15,245 nucleotides of DNA from Desulfobacterales bacterium CG23_combo_of_CG06-09_8_20_14_all_52_9. GTDB taxonomy: Bacteria > Desulfobacterota > Desulfobacteria > Desulfobacterales > UBA2156. Where the stretch lies: contig PCSF01000051.1 of NCBI GenBank assembly GCA_002771315.1, positions 1 through 15,245 of the forward strand, given 5' to 3'. Below are positions 1 through 7,115 of the stretch, in pieces (position 1 is the first letter of the stretch; the number at the start of each line of letters is the position of its first letter). The position numbers and the translations under genes are program-made. The notes under the pieces are model-generated. The model did not search any database, was not told the DNA's origin, and saw only the letters and a program-made list of their open reading frames with translations.

Positions 1-1
1 A

Positions 2-100
2 AAAGCTGAGGATGTCCCAGATCCAAGGCGTCCAAGGGCGAAGCCGTAGTATTTTACTGCGAGCCCTTGGCAACGAAGGAGATGGGGCATCTTCAGCTTT
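2..100. repeat. Nested inverted repeat (cruciform-like intergenic element)
   Basis: Three nested arms are visible. The outer arms 2-19 and 83-100 pair over 18 positions; the only two mismatches (positions 10 and 15) are both G-T, so they would be wobble pairs in RNA. A perfect middle stem pairs CCAAGGGC (32-39) with GCCCTTGG (63-70). An inner stem pairs 46-51 with 55-60, again with one G-T pair, around a TTT loop. Mismatches limited to wobble pairs suggest that folding has been maintained. It lies downstream of the minus-strand operon. There is no clear T-tract on either side, so it is not a textbook terminator. It resembles dispersed palindromic repeats between genes in Desulfobacterota, but copy number cannot be judged from this window. 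The left flank is cut by the window edge, so a target duplication cannot be tested. Confidence 0.7.
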
Positions 101-250
101 CCCTCCGGGTAAAAAATGTGACAAATTTTTTCTTTGTTTTAGAAGTCACTAAAAGGTTATTCGCGAACCATGCCCAAACGTATTCAAATGCCCTGTTATT
201 ATTCTTTTATTCTATACCTTGTCATGTTTTTTATGCAACTGCAGGGTTTA
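101..250. other. AT-rich intergenic stretch with no convincing gene
   Basis: There is no supported coding sequence between the palindromic element and the stop codon of the acyltransferase gene. Open frames here lack a ribosome-binding site and protein-like composition. A weak minus-strand promoter-like pair is present: TTGCAT (complement of 233-238) and TAGAAT (complement of 209-214), 18 bp apart. It could serve a gene to the left of the window. No hairpin plus T-run was found that would clearly end the minus-strand operon. Confidence 0.5.
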
Positions 251-916
251 TCATTCGATGACGTGTCCGAACCCCCTGTCTGCCTCGAAGGTGATCCGCC
301 GCAGCTCTTGTTCCAAGCGCCCCAATCTTTCCTGAAGTACAACCGGATCGGCGTCGGTTGGCACGACCACAGGATCTCCGTACACAACCTTGCAGACGGT
401 AAACGGCAGGGGAAGGATGAACCGGTCCCAGCTGGGAAAAACCTTCATCCTCCTGGCGCTGTAAGTAATCGGGATAACGGGATACCCCGTTTTTTTAGCC
501 AACAGCACCACTCCGGGCTGAGCCCTGAACCGCGGACCCTGGGGGCCGTCCGGCACCACCACTCCGGGCCGGGCGGGTTCCTCCTGAATACGGCGGATCT
601 GCTCGGCCAGTGCCCGACCCCCTTTTTTAGAGGTGGATCCCCGCACCGTGCAGTGACCCTGTCGCTTCAACACCCGGGCCATGTATTCTCCGTCTCTCGA
701 AGCGCTCACAAGAATCACGCCTCCCCATCCCTGATACAGATAACTAATCAACAAAATCCGCGAATGCCAGAAAGCAAATATGAATCGCCGGGATTCCAGG
801 ATGGACCGGACCTTTTCCCGCCCTTCAGATTCAACCTTGATGGTGGCAAACCAGGCGTCTACAAAGGCTTTGCCGAGGCTGCCGATCAGTTCCCATTTGA
901 GTTCTTCCCACTTCAT
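251..916 (-). CDS. DUF374 lysophospholipid acyltransferase family protein (possible late lipid A acyltransferase)
   Basis: 221 aa from the ATG at 916. Sequence features fit the DUF374 branch of the LPLAT acyltransferases: a WHSR motif with His51, S-R-D-G-E at 73-77, a V-R-G-S-T-S segment at 91-96, and the strongly conserved P-D-G-P-x-G-P at 122-128. The H-X4-D box of PlsC-type enzymes is absent, which is normal for this branch. There is no clear signal peptide; the enzyme probably works at the cytoplasmic face of the inner membrane. It is last in the lipid A operon, 43 bp after lpxB, which suggests transfer of an acyl chain to lipid A or a lipid A precursor, as proposed for the LpxJ enzymes of epsilonproteobacteria. 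That role is inference. An in-frame TTG at 967 would add 17 residues and overlap lpxB by 8 bp. Neither start has a strong Shine-Dalgarno sequence, so the ATG is preferred. Confidence 0.85.
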   Translation of the reverse strand: MKWEELKWELIGSLGKAFVDAWFATIKVESEGREKVRSILESRRFIFAFWHSRILLISYLYQGWGGVILVSASRDGEYMARVLKRQGHCTVRGSTSKKGGRALAEQIRRIQEEPARPGVVVPDGPQGPRFRAQPGVVLLAKKTGYPVIPITYSARRMKVFPSWDRFILPLPFTVCKVVYGDPVVVPTDADPVVLQERLGRLEQELRRITFEADRGFGHVIE

Positions 917-959
917 GACGTTTTGCTTTGTTATAAGTGAAACCCCGATGCCGCATCGG

Positions 960-2135
960 TCATGCAACCTGCGGGTTGTTGCTTTCCATGAGTCGAAAGG
1001 CGATATCGGCCGCCCGGTCGGATGCGCCTCTCCCCCCCAAAAGGGACCTGAGCCGGTTACATTCCTTAATAATTTGATCCTTGTAGTCCGTATCCGTCAG
1101 CATGCGATGGCATCGTTCGGCAAGGGTTTGGGGTGTGGCCTCTTTTTGAATCAGCTCCGGCTGGATCTCCTTTCCGGCGATCAGGTTGGCCAGTCCGATG
1201 TGAGGGACCTTGATCAGCATCCTCCCGACCCAAAAACTGATGGGCGATACCCGATAGAGAATAACACACGGAACACCGAAAAGGGCCGCTTCCAGGGTCA
1301 CCGTTCCCGATGTTGCCATGACCAGTTCCACCCGCTGAAATATTTTTTGCACGTTTGCTTCGGACAATTCACACGGGATGTTCGATCCCGATCGCCGGAG
1401 GATTCTCTCTACTCGGATTTTTCCCACCGTATGTGCCGCGGAAACGACAAATTCCAGGTCCGGATGTCGGGCCTTCAGGATCCCGGCAGCCTCCAGCATA
1501 ATGGGGAGATGCCGTTCCACCTCCCGCTCTCTGGACCCCGGAAGAATGCCCACCGTCCGATGCCGACGCGTTTCCGGGTCTTTTGCTGTTTCACCCCGTT
1601 CTTCTTCGGCATCCAGTAGGGGATGCCCCACAAAGGTCACCGGGATGTTCCATTTTTTGTAAAAGGCCTCTTCGAACGGAAGGATGACCGCCAGATGATC
1701 CACCAGTTCCTTGAGTTTCGCCGCCCGACCCTGTCGCCACGCCCACAATTGGGGGCTGATGTAGTAAAGCACCGGGATCCCCAGCTTCTTGGCCGTGGGC
1801 GCCACCCTGAGATTGAAATCGGGAAAATCCACCAGGATGACCAGATCGGGCTTCAGATTCTTCAAGAGGTTCTTGACAAGTGCCATCCCCTTAAGGATGA
1901 CCGGCAGCTTGGCCAGAGACTCGGTGACACCCACGGCGGTCACTTCGCCGGCCTCCATCAGGATTCTGACACCGGCCTCCCGCATGGCCTTTCCTCCGAT
2001 TCCGAAAAAGAAAAGGGACGGGTCCTTTTTCTTCATGGAGCGTACCAGGTTGGCCGCATGAAGGTCGCCGGATGCTTCCCCGACAACGATGATGACACAG
2101 CGGCCCCGCCTTTTTTCCTCTTTTACCTCTCCCAT
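960..2135 (-). CDS. lpxB: Lipid-A-disaccharide synthase LpxB
   Basis: 391 aa, close to the 382 aa of the E. coli enzyme. LpxB is a GT19 glycosyltransferase that joins UDP-2,3-diacylglucosamine to lipid X, giving the tetra-acylated disaccharide of lipid A at the inner-membrane surface. Family motifs visible in order are G-E-A-S-G-D (19-24), D-F-P-D-F-N, Y-Y-I-S-P-Q-L-W-A-W, V-G-H-P-L, L-P-G-S-R-x-x-E, and A-T-S-G-T-V-T-L-E-A-A. The ATG at 2135 is preferred over an in-frame GTG at 2147 because AAGGGTG (complement of 2145-2151) sits 9 nt upstream. From this start only one base separates the gene from the stop codon of the upstream oxidoreductase gene, which suggests translational coupling. Confidence 0.97.
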   Translation of the reverse strand: MGEVKEEKRRGRCVIIVVGEASGDLHAANLVRSMKKKDPSLFFFGIGGKAMREAGVRILMEAGEVTAVGVTESLAKLPVILKGMALVKNLLKNLKPDLVILVDFPDFNLRVAPTAKKLGIPVLYYISPQLWAWRQGRAAKLKELVDHLAVILPFEEAFYKKWNIPVTFVGHPLLDAEEERGETAKDPETRRHRTVGILPGSREREVERHLPIMLEAAGILKARHPDLEFVVSAAHTVGKIRVERILRRSGSNIPCELSEANVQKIFQRVELVMATSGTVTLEAALFGVPCVILYRVSPISFWVGRMLIKVPHIGLANLIAGKEIQPELIQKEATPQTLAERCHRMLTDTDYKDQIIKECNRLRSLLGGRGASDRAADIAFRLMESNNPQVA

Positions 2136-2136
2136 T

Positions 2137-3102
2137 TCACAACGCACCCTTCAATAATGGATAGCTGGTGGTGCGGATTTGATCCATGATCTGAAGCGCG
2201 ATCCGAAGGGCGTTGCGCCCCGCCTCGCCGCTGACCATGGGCGGTCTTCGATAGCGTACGGATTCAATGAAGGCTTTCAGTTCCGCTTCCAGGGCGTCTT
2301 CTTTGGGGAAAGCGAGCCGGCGGATCCGCATCCCGGGGATGAGGCTATCCGTTTCACTTTCACCCTTGTCAATGACCGTAATCTCCTGATCGGAAAAATT
2401 AACCGAAATATATTGATCTTTTTGAAACAGTCTCAGTTTCCTTTCGTTTTTAAGGGAAATGCGGCTGGCTGTGATGTTGGCGATGCATCCGTTTTCAAAT
2501 TCCATCCGTGCATTGGCAATATCCACATGCTCGGAGACCAGCGGCATCCCCGCAGCCCGGATTTCCCTCAGCCCCGCATTGACGAAATTCAGGATGATAT
2601 CGATATCGTGGATCATCAGGTCGAGAACCACACTCACATCCGTGCAACGGGGTTTGTACTGGCTCAACCGGTGTGATTCGATGAAGAGGGGAGCCCTGAC
2701 GATCCCCTCCAAGGCCAGCACCGCTGGGTTAAACCGTTCCAGGTGTCCAACCTGGATGAATCGACCATGGGACCTGGCGATCTCGATGAGTTCATCGGCC
2801 TCCTCCAGGGTGGTGGTAATGGGCTTTTCGAGGAGGATATCCACATCCTCCTTTAAAAAATCTTTCGCGATGCTGAAATGATTCGGGGTGGAAACGGCGA
2901 TGCTTACGGCATCGACCATTCCGAGAATCTCGCGGTGGTCTCCGTAAGAGCGGGTCCCCACGCTCCGGCCCACTGTTTCAGCCCGATTGGCGTCGATGTC
3001 CACGACACCTACCAGCTCCGCCTCCGGGATCTTTCGATATTTTTCTGCGTGATACCGGCCCAGGTACCCGACCCCGATCACGCCCACCCGCACCTTTTTC
3101 AT
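2137..3102 (-). CDS. Gfo/Idh/MocA family NAD(P)-dependent oxidoreductase in the lipid A operon
   Basis: 321 aa. An N-terminal Rossmann fold starts at residue 4 with the dinucleotide motif G-V-G-Y-L-G (10-15). The family signature E-K-P is at 92-94, followed by G-H-L-E-R-F-N-P at 119-126 and D-L-M-I-H-D-I-D at 161-168, where the catalytic Asp/His region lies. The fold implies NAD(P)-dependent oxidation or reduction of a sugar, plausibly a nucleotide sugar. The gene lies between lpxI and lpxB in the same direction, so the substrate may be UDP-GlcNAc-derived. The known precedent is GnnA, which oxidises the 3-OH of UDP-GlcNAc so that the aminotransferase GnnB can make UDP-GlcNAc3N; no aminotransferase gene is present here. 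Start: ATG at 3102 after AGGA at short spacing. The family is certain; the substrate is not. Confidence 0.93.
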   Translation of the reverse strand: MKKVRVGVIGVGYLGRYHAEKYRKIPEAELVGVVDIDANRAETVGRSVGTRSYGDHREILGMVDAVSIAVSTPNHFSIAKDFLKEDVDILLEKPITTTLEEADELIEIARSHGRFIQVGHLERFNPAVLALEGIVRAPLFIESHRLSQYKPRCTDVSVVLDLMIHDIDIILNFVNAGLREIRAAGMPLVSEHVDIANARMEFENGCIANITASRISLKNERKLRLFQKDQYISVNFSDQEITVIDKGESETDSLIPGMRIRRLAFPKEDALEAELKAFIESVRYRRPPMVSGEAGRNALRIALQIMDQIRTTSYPLLKGAL

Positions 3103-3174
3103 GGATCCTGTCTATCGTATCTTCTGGGATTGTTCCGGGGCTTGATCATCTTATTACCCATCGCGTATTCCTCT

Positions 3175-4047
3175 TTACTCGTCGCCGACTTTTGGCCCCT
3201 GATCCCTGCTTTTCATCCCCACGACGGCAATCCCGAAACGATCGGCGAGAGCGATCATTTCCTGCCGATCGAAGACCACGGTCTTTCCCGCTTCTACGGC
3301 CAGGGCGCTGACACCGGCATCGACCATGGTCTGCACCGTCTGCATTCCCACCGCGGGAATGTCGAAGCGCGTATCCTGGTTCGGCTTGCATACCTTCACC
3401 GCTACGGAGCCTCCCTTTCCCAACTGGCCTCCTCTGGACATGGCGGCATCCGTCCCTTCGATGGCTTCCACCGCCAGTATGGTCCCTCCGGCCACCACCA
3501 CACACTGTCCGATATCCAGTCTGCCGATATCCCTGGCACATTTCCATCCCAAATCAATATCTGCAGCCTCGGACCGGCTGGGGCACCTTTGGGTCCAGAC
3601 CCCCTCAGGCGCCAAAAGATCCGGGAGTAAAAAGGTGGAGGGTCGGATCCGGATCCCTTCCTTTTCCAGAACGCTTGCAAAAGATCTCAGCATGCCGTCA
3701 TCATGGGTGCTAAACATCTTGAGCAAAAGGGAAATGGCCTTGGAATCAGGCTTGACGTCCGAAAACATACGGGTCTTTTTGATGGATCCCATCATGACCG
3801 TTTCCACGACCCGGTTCTTCTTAAAAAACCGAATGAGGCGTCGGACCTGCCCTAAGTGCATCCATTCGATGGCATCCACCCCATCGGCCAACCGGGGATC
3901 CGCCTCGTTCAGATATGCTGCGGCATAGATAGAAAGCCCTTTTTCTTTCGCCCTTTTTGCAAAAAGCAGGGGAAATTGCCCGCCCCCGGCAATCAAACCG
4001 ATACGGTCGCCGGTGGTCAGATGTCTCATGAGCCCGTTCTTTTTCAT
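3175..4047 (-). CDS. lpxI: UDP-2,3-diacylglucosamine pyrophosphatase LpxI
   Basis: 290 aa from the ATG at 4047; the family is usually about 270-285 aa. LpxI (formerly DUF1009) hydrolyses UDP-2,3-diacylglucosamine to lipid X plus UMP and replaces LpxH in many alphaproteobacteria and Desulfobacterota. The N-terminal I-G-L-I-A-G-G-G-Q-F-P-L-L segment (16-28) is the family hallmark. The E-G-T-D-A-A-M (197-203) and Q-D-x-R-F-D-I-P-A-V-G (224-234) motifs mark the C-terminal catalytic domain. The start is uncertain. A GTG at 4074 has a better Shine-Dalgarno (GAGGA), but that sequence is part of a degenerate hairpin repeat. An ATG at 4029 is also possible, and a TTG at 4158 is unlikely. The gene is separated from lpxA by the longest gap in the operon. 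Confidence 0.94.
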   Translation of the reverse strand: MKKNGLMRHLTTGDRIGLIAGGGQFPLLFAKRAKEKGLSIYAAAYLNEADPRLADGVDAIEWMHLGQVRRLIRFFKKNRVVETVMMGSIKKTRMFSDVKPDSKAISLLLKMFSTHDDGMLRSFASVLEKEGIRIRPSTFLLPDLLAPEGVWTQRCPSRSEAADIDLGWKCARDIGRLDIGQCVVVAGGTILAVEAIEGTDAAMSRGGQLGKGGSVAVKVCKPNQDTRFDIPAVGMQTVQTMVDAGVSALAVEAGKTVVFDRQEMIALADRFGIAVVGMKSRDQGPKVGDE

Positions 4048-4069
4048 GTTTTTTAAAGTCTGTAGATCT

Positions 4070-4128
4070 TTCACCCTTTCCTCATCCCGGCTTCTTTCCT
4101 CCGGTCTGTGGGGGACGGGAAGGGTGAA
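4070..4128. repeat. Degenerate hairpin repeat in the lpxA-lpxI spacer
   Basis: TTCACCCT (4070-4077) pairs with AGGGTGAA (4121-4128). After a 7-nt bulge, TCCCG (4085-4089) pairs with CGGGA (4116-4120). The 13 paired positions and the CCCT/AGGG composition recall the REP-like elements built on CCCTCACCC and GGGTGAGGG found in many proteobacteria. The element lies in the 152-bp gap between lpxA and lpxI, so it would be transcribed within the operon mRNA and could affect stability or differential expression. Assignment to a named repeat family is not possible from this single copy. Confidence 0.45.
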
Positions 4129-4199
4129 GGGATTATTGATGAAAAAACAAAAATGCAATCTTTAATTGATGTTGGGGGTGCCCCGATCCAAGCAGCGTA

Positions 4200-4970
4200 T
4201 TATCGCGTGACCCCCCTCTGGGATTGTTTCAAAAATTCGATGAAGGTCACGACTTCGGGAATCTGCTCCACCTCGGCCCGAACCCGCTCAATGGCTTCGT
4301 TCAACGTGAGGCCGATCCGAAAGAAGATCCGGTAGGTCTTTTTTAAGAGGGAAAGCGTCTTTTCCGAAAAACCCTGGCGCCTCAGACCGACGCTGTTGAG
4401 TCCGTGCAACTTGGCCCGGTCCCCCGCAGCGATGACGTAGGGAGGCACATCCTTGACCACTGCGGATTTCCCCCCTACGAAGGCATAATCCCCGATCCGC
4501 ACAAACTGGTGGATAGCGACCAAACCGCCGATGGTGGCGTAGTTGCCGATGGTGATGTGGCCGGCCAACGTTGCGTTGTTGGCCATCATCACCCGCCGGC
4601 CGGTCTTGCAGTCGTGGGCGATGTGGGAATAGGCCATGATGAAATTTTCTTCCCCCACTTCCGTGATTCCGCCGCCGAAACCGGTTCCTCTATGGATGGT
4701 CACGAACTCCCGGATGATGCTTCCCTGTCCGATCTTGACGTAGGTTTCCTCTCCGGCGAACTTGACGGACTGAGGCACGGCGCCGATGGCGGCATGCTGG
4801 AAAATCTCACAGTCCGGTCCGATGGTGACGTAAGGATCGATCACCGCATGGGATCCGATGCGGGTCCCCTTGCCGATGATCACATTTCCGGCGATAACGG
4901 CGTAAGGCCCGATGGTCACATTTTTCGCTATATCCGCTTTGGAATCCACAATTGCTGTTGGATGAATCAT
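4200..4970 (-). CDS. lpxA: UDP-N-acetylglucosamine O-acyltransferase LpxA
   Basis: 256 aa (E. coli 262 aa). LpxA transfers (R)-3-hydroxyacyl from ACP to the 3-position of UDP-GlcNAc, the first step of lipid A synthesis, in the cytosol. The N-terminal 180 residues are hexapeptide repeats forming a left-handed beta-helix. The catalytic His corresponds to His119 in S-H-I-A-H-D-C (115-121; E. coli His125). His138 and His154 match E. coli His144 and His160. Gly167 matches the E. coli chain-length residue Gly173, which leaves room for long (C14-type) acyl chains. The C-terminal helical domain starts near 185. The ATG overlaps the fabZ stop codon by 4 bp (ATGA), a sign of translational coupling. Confidence 0.97.
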   Translation of the reverse strand: MIHPTAIVDSKADIAKNVTIGPYAVIAGNVIIGKGTRIGSHAVIDPYVTIGPDCEIFQHAAIGAVPQSVKFAGEETYVKIGQGSIIREFVTIHRGTGFGGGITEVGEENFIMAYSHIAHDCKTGRRVMMANNATLAGHITIGNYATIGGLVAIHQFVRIGDYAFVGGKSAVVKDVPPYVIAAGDRAKLHGLNSVGLRRQGFSEKTLSLLKKTYRIFFRIGLTLNEAIERVRAEVEQIPEVVTFIEFLKQSQRGVTR

Positions 4971-5413
4971 TCGCTTTCTCCGATACTCGCCATCAGCTCC
5001 GCCTCGGTGACCAGCTTCCCGTCGACTTTCGCCACGCCAGCCATTTTGATCACCTTGGAGCGCAGTTTCAGAATTCGGACTTCAAAAATCAGTTGATCCC
5101 CGGGAATGACGGGCTTTCGGAAACGGACCTTGTCGATGCCCATGAAATAGATCAACGCTCCCTTCCGGTTTTCGGATATCGACTCGAAGGCTAAGACACC
5201 CCCCGCCTGCCCCATGGCTTCCACGATCAGTACCCCGGGCATGACGGGAGCCTGGGGGAAATGCCCCTGAAAAAAGGGTTCATTGATGGTCACATTCTTT
5301 AAGGCCACAGCCCTTTCCCGGGGGACCAGTTCAATGATGCGATCGATGAGCAAAAAGGGATACCGATGGGGCAAAAACCCCATGATCCGTTGAATATCAT
5401 ACACTTTTTCCAT
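4967..5413 (-). CDS. fabZ: (3R)-hydroxymyristoyl-ACP dehydratase FabZ
   Basis: 148 aa, normal for FabZ. It dehydrates (3R)-hydroxyacyl-ACP to trans-2-enoyl-ACP in fatty acid elongation and competes with LpxA and LpxD for the same hydroxyacyl-ACP. The hot-dog fold catalytic pair is visible: His51 in F-F-Q-G-H-F-P and Glu65 in P-G-V-L-I-V-E-A-M-G-Q. The L-P-H-R-Y-P-F-L-L-I-D segment at 14-24 is also characteristic. The gene overlaps the 3' end of lpxD by 17 bp; its ribosome-binding sequence GAGGAA lies inside lpxD. It overlaps lpxA by 4 bp. Placing fabZ between lpxD and lpxA is a widespread arrangement that ties hydroxyacyl-ACP partition to lipid A demand. Confidence 0.97.
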   Translation of the reverse strand: MEKVYDIQRIMGFLPHRYPFLLIDRIIELVPRERAVALKNVTINEPFFQGHFPQAPVMPGVLIVEAMGQAGGVLAFESISENRKGALIYFMGIDKVRFRKPVIPGDQLIFEVRILKLRSKVIKMAGVAKVDGKLVTEAELMASIGESE

Positions 5414-6434
5414 CTTTTTCCTCGATACGCTTCAAACGTTTTTCAAGATCCGTCACCTTCTTCTTGAGCTCGGGGAGACTCGGAAGGGTGCGTGAAACCC
5501 TGAGCCAGTCCCTGTGGGGTATGATGGGTGTACCGGAGACCGTCTTTCCATTCGGGACGGACTTCGTAACGCCGGCCTGTGGCCCAACGATCACATTATC
5601 CCCGATTTCCAGATGTCCTCCAACCCCGGCCTGACCGGCCAAAATGACATGTTTTCCGATGGTCACGCTCCCTGAAATCCCCACCTGGGCCACCAGAACC
5701 GTATGGGCGCCTATGATGACGTTGTGCGCCACATGGACCAGATTGTCCGTTTTGACCCCCTGCTGGATCCAGGTCTTTCCGAAAGTCGCCCGGTCGATGG
5801 TGTTGTTTGCGCCGATCTCCACGTCATCGTCGATCTGCACGAAGCCCAGATGTGGGATTTTATGGTACCCTTCTCCGTCCGGCGCAAAGCCGAAGCCATC
5901 ACTGCCTATGACGGTCCCCGCGTGAATGATGACCCGGTTCCCGATGCGGCAACCCTCCCGGATGGTCACGTTCGGATAGATTGTCACGTCGTCTCCGACG
6001 GTCACCCCGTCCCCCACCACCACGCCGGAGTGAAGAACGACCCGATCTCCAAGAGTTACATCATCACCCATGGAAACAAAGGGGAAAAGGGTCACCTCGT
6101 TCCCATGTGAAAACCGGTTTCCGAAAGTTGCCAAAGAACTGATTCCAGGTGCAGGCCTTTTGGCCGGGCAAATCAGGGACACCGCTTTGGCAAAAGCCAC
6201 CTGAGGGTTCCCGACGCATATCAGTGTCCTGGAACACGCCGGAGTTCCCAGGGGAACGATCACCGCACCAGCACGCGTTTCATCAATCCTTTTCAGAAAC
6301 CGGGGTGTCCCGGCATAGGTGATCTCTTCCGGACCCGCCGTATCAAAGGGGGCCGCCCCCCGGATGATCCGGTTGGGCTCTCCAAGGATTTCGCCGCCCA
6401 CCCATCCGGCGATCCGGAACACTTCAATGCCCAT
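5397..6434 (-). CDS. lpxD: UDP-3-O-(3-hydroxyacyl)glucosamine N-acyltransferase LpxD
   Basis: 345 aa (E. coli 341 aa). LpxD adds the second (R)-3-hydroxyacyl chain to the 2-amino group of UDP-3-O-acylglucosamine. Residues 1-95 form the N-terminal uridine-binding domain. Residues 100-300 form the left-handed beta-helix of hexapeptide repeats, with the D-G-F-G-F segment at 179-183. The catalytic His is His237 in H-V-A-H-N (234-238; E. coli His239). The C-terminus is a short charged helix (L-K-K-K-V-T-D-L-E-K-R-L-K), as usual for the ACP-contacting end. The start is supported by AAGGAG 8 nt upstream of the ATG. It is 37 bp from skp. Confidence 0.97.
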   Translation of the reverse strand: MGIEVFRIAGWVGGEILGEPNRIIRGAAPFDTAGPEEITYAGTPRFLKRIDETRAGAVIVPLGTPACSRTLICVGNPQVAFAKAVSLICPAKRPAPGISSLATFGNRFSHGNEVTLFPFVSMGDDVTLGDRVVLHSGVVVGDGVTVGDDVTIYPNVTIREGCRIGNRVIIHAGTVIGSDGFGFAPDGEGYHKIPHLGFVQIDDDVEIGANNTIDRATFGKTWIQQGVKTDNLVHVAHNVIIGAHTVLVAQVGISGSVTIGKHVILAGQAGVGGHLEIGDNVIVGPQAGVTKSVPNGKTVSGTPIIPHRDWLRVSRTLPSLPELKKKVTDLEKRLKRIEEKDGKSV

Positions 6435-6471
6435 CCGTTTGGCTCCTTGCTATCGGAAACGTTTGGATCCG

Positions 6472-7053
6472 TTACTGGGCTTTGGGTTTGGCCGGGGCCT
6501 TCTGGTCGCCCTTCACCGCTTCCTTTGAAAAACGCTCGTTGTAAAGCTGGATCAATCGATCCGTCATGTCCAGAGTACTCGGAAAATACAGCAGCCCCCC
6601 CTCCCGACGCTCCAGGATCAAAAGATATCCTTCTTTTTTTCCGATATCCTCGATCAAACCCATCACTTCTTTTTGAATTTTGGTGATGAGCCGCCTTTCC
6701 ATCTCTTTGAAATCCGAGGCGTACTTCTTTTGCAGCTCTTTGAAATCGCCGACCTTGATCCTGAAGTCCCGCTCTTTTTCTTCGCGCTTCTCCTTGCTCA
6801 TGACCAGAGCCTCTTGTTCGAGCCGCTTGCGGATCCCCTCAATATCATCGCCCTGCTTCTTGAGGTCGGTCTCCATCTGTTTGCCCTGCTTGTTGATCTC
6901 GGACTGCGCCATTTTCCCGGCTTCCGAAATCGACAGGATCTTTTGAAAATCGACGACGCCTATCTTGGCAATATCCGCTCCCCACACGGTACCCGAGGAT
7001 GTTAAAATCATCACCGCAGCCCACAGGATGCCTGCGTGTTTGACTGTACCCAT
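6472..7053 (-). CDS. skp: OmpH/Skp family periplasmic outer-membrane protein chaperone
   Basis: 193 aa from the ATG at 7053. The start is chosen because AAAGGA (complement of 7061-7066) lies 7 nt upstream and because it places a signal peptide at the N-terminus (positive residue, hydrophobic core 8-22, likely cleavage after V-W-G or V-W-G-A near 25-26). An upstream in-frame extension to 7224 would overlap bamA and lacks such logic. The mature protein begins I-G-V-V-D-F-Q-K-I-L, the Skp/OmpH opening, followed by a long charged helical hairpin (about 45-150). Skp trimers hold unfolded outer-membrane proteins in the periplasm on their way to BamA, which is the adjacent upstream gene. The Lys/Ala/Pro-rich tail is not conserved. 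Confidence 0.92.
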   Translation of the reverse strand: MGTVKHAGILWAAVMILTSSGTVWGADIAKIGVVDFQKILSISEAGKMAQSEINKQGKQMETDLKKQGDDIEGIRKRLEQEALVMSKEKREEKERDFRIKVGDFKELQKKYASDFKEMERRLITKIQKEVMGLIEDIGKKEGYLLILERREGGLLYFPSTLDMTDRLIQLYNERFSKEAVKGDQKAPAKPKAQ

Positions 7054-7115
7054 TCTCTTTTCCTTTCTCTGTGAGGCGTCGCTTTTGACTTCCGACACCC
7101 GTTTCGGTAGCCGAG

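Noticed and set aside
2..100. Integron attC site
   Set aside because: The palindrome lacks the GTTRRRY and RYYYAAC core boxes and no integrase or cassette array is present.
118..150. GTGAC...GTCAC pair resembling a CRP-type operator
   Set aside because: The spacing between the half-sites is far larger than the 6 bp of CRP/FNR-type operators, and no dependent gene is visible.
67..261. Plus-strand 64-aa open frame near the left edge
   Set aside because: It begins inside the palindromic element, lacks a Shine-Dalgarno, is dominated by Phe/Leu from T-rich DNA, and matches no family I recognise.
170..940. Plus-strand 256-aa open frame opposite the acyltransferase gene
   Set aside because: Antisense shadow of the DUF374 gene, whose minus-strand translation has clear family motifs; the plus-strand protein has none.
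7054..7115. Possible terminator between bamA and skp
   Set aside because: Only a 4-bp CCGA/TCGG stem without a T-tract is present, too weak for an intrinsic terminator.
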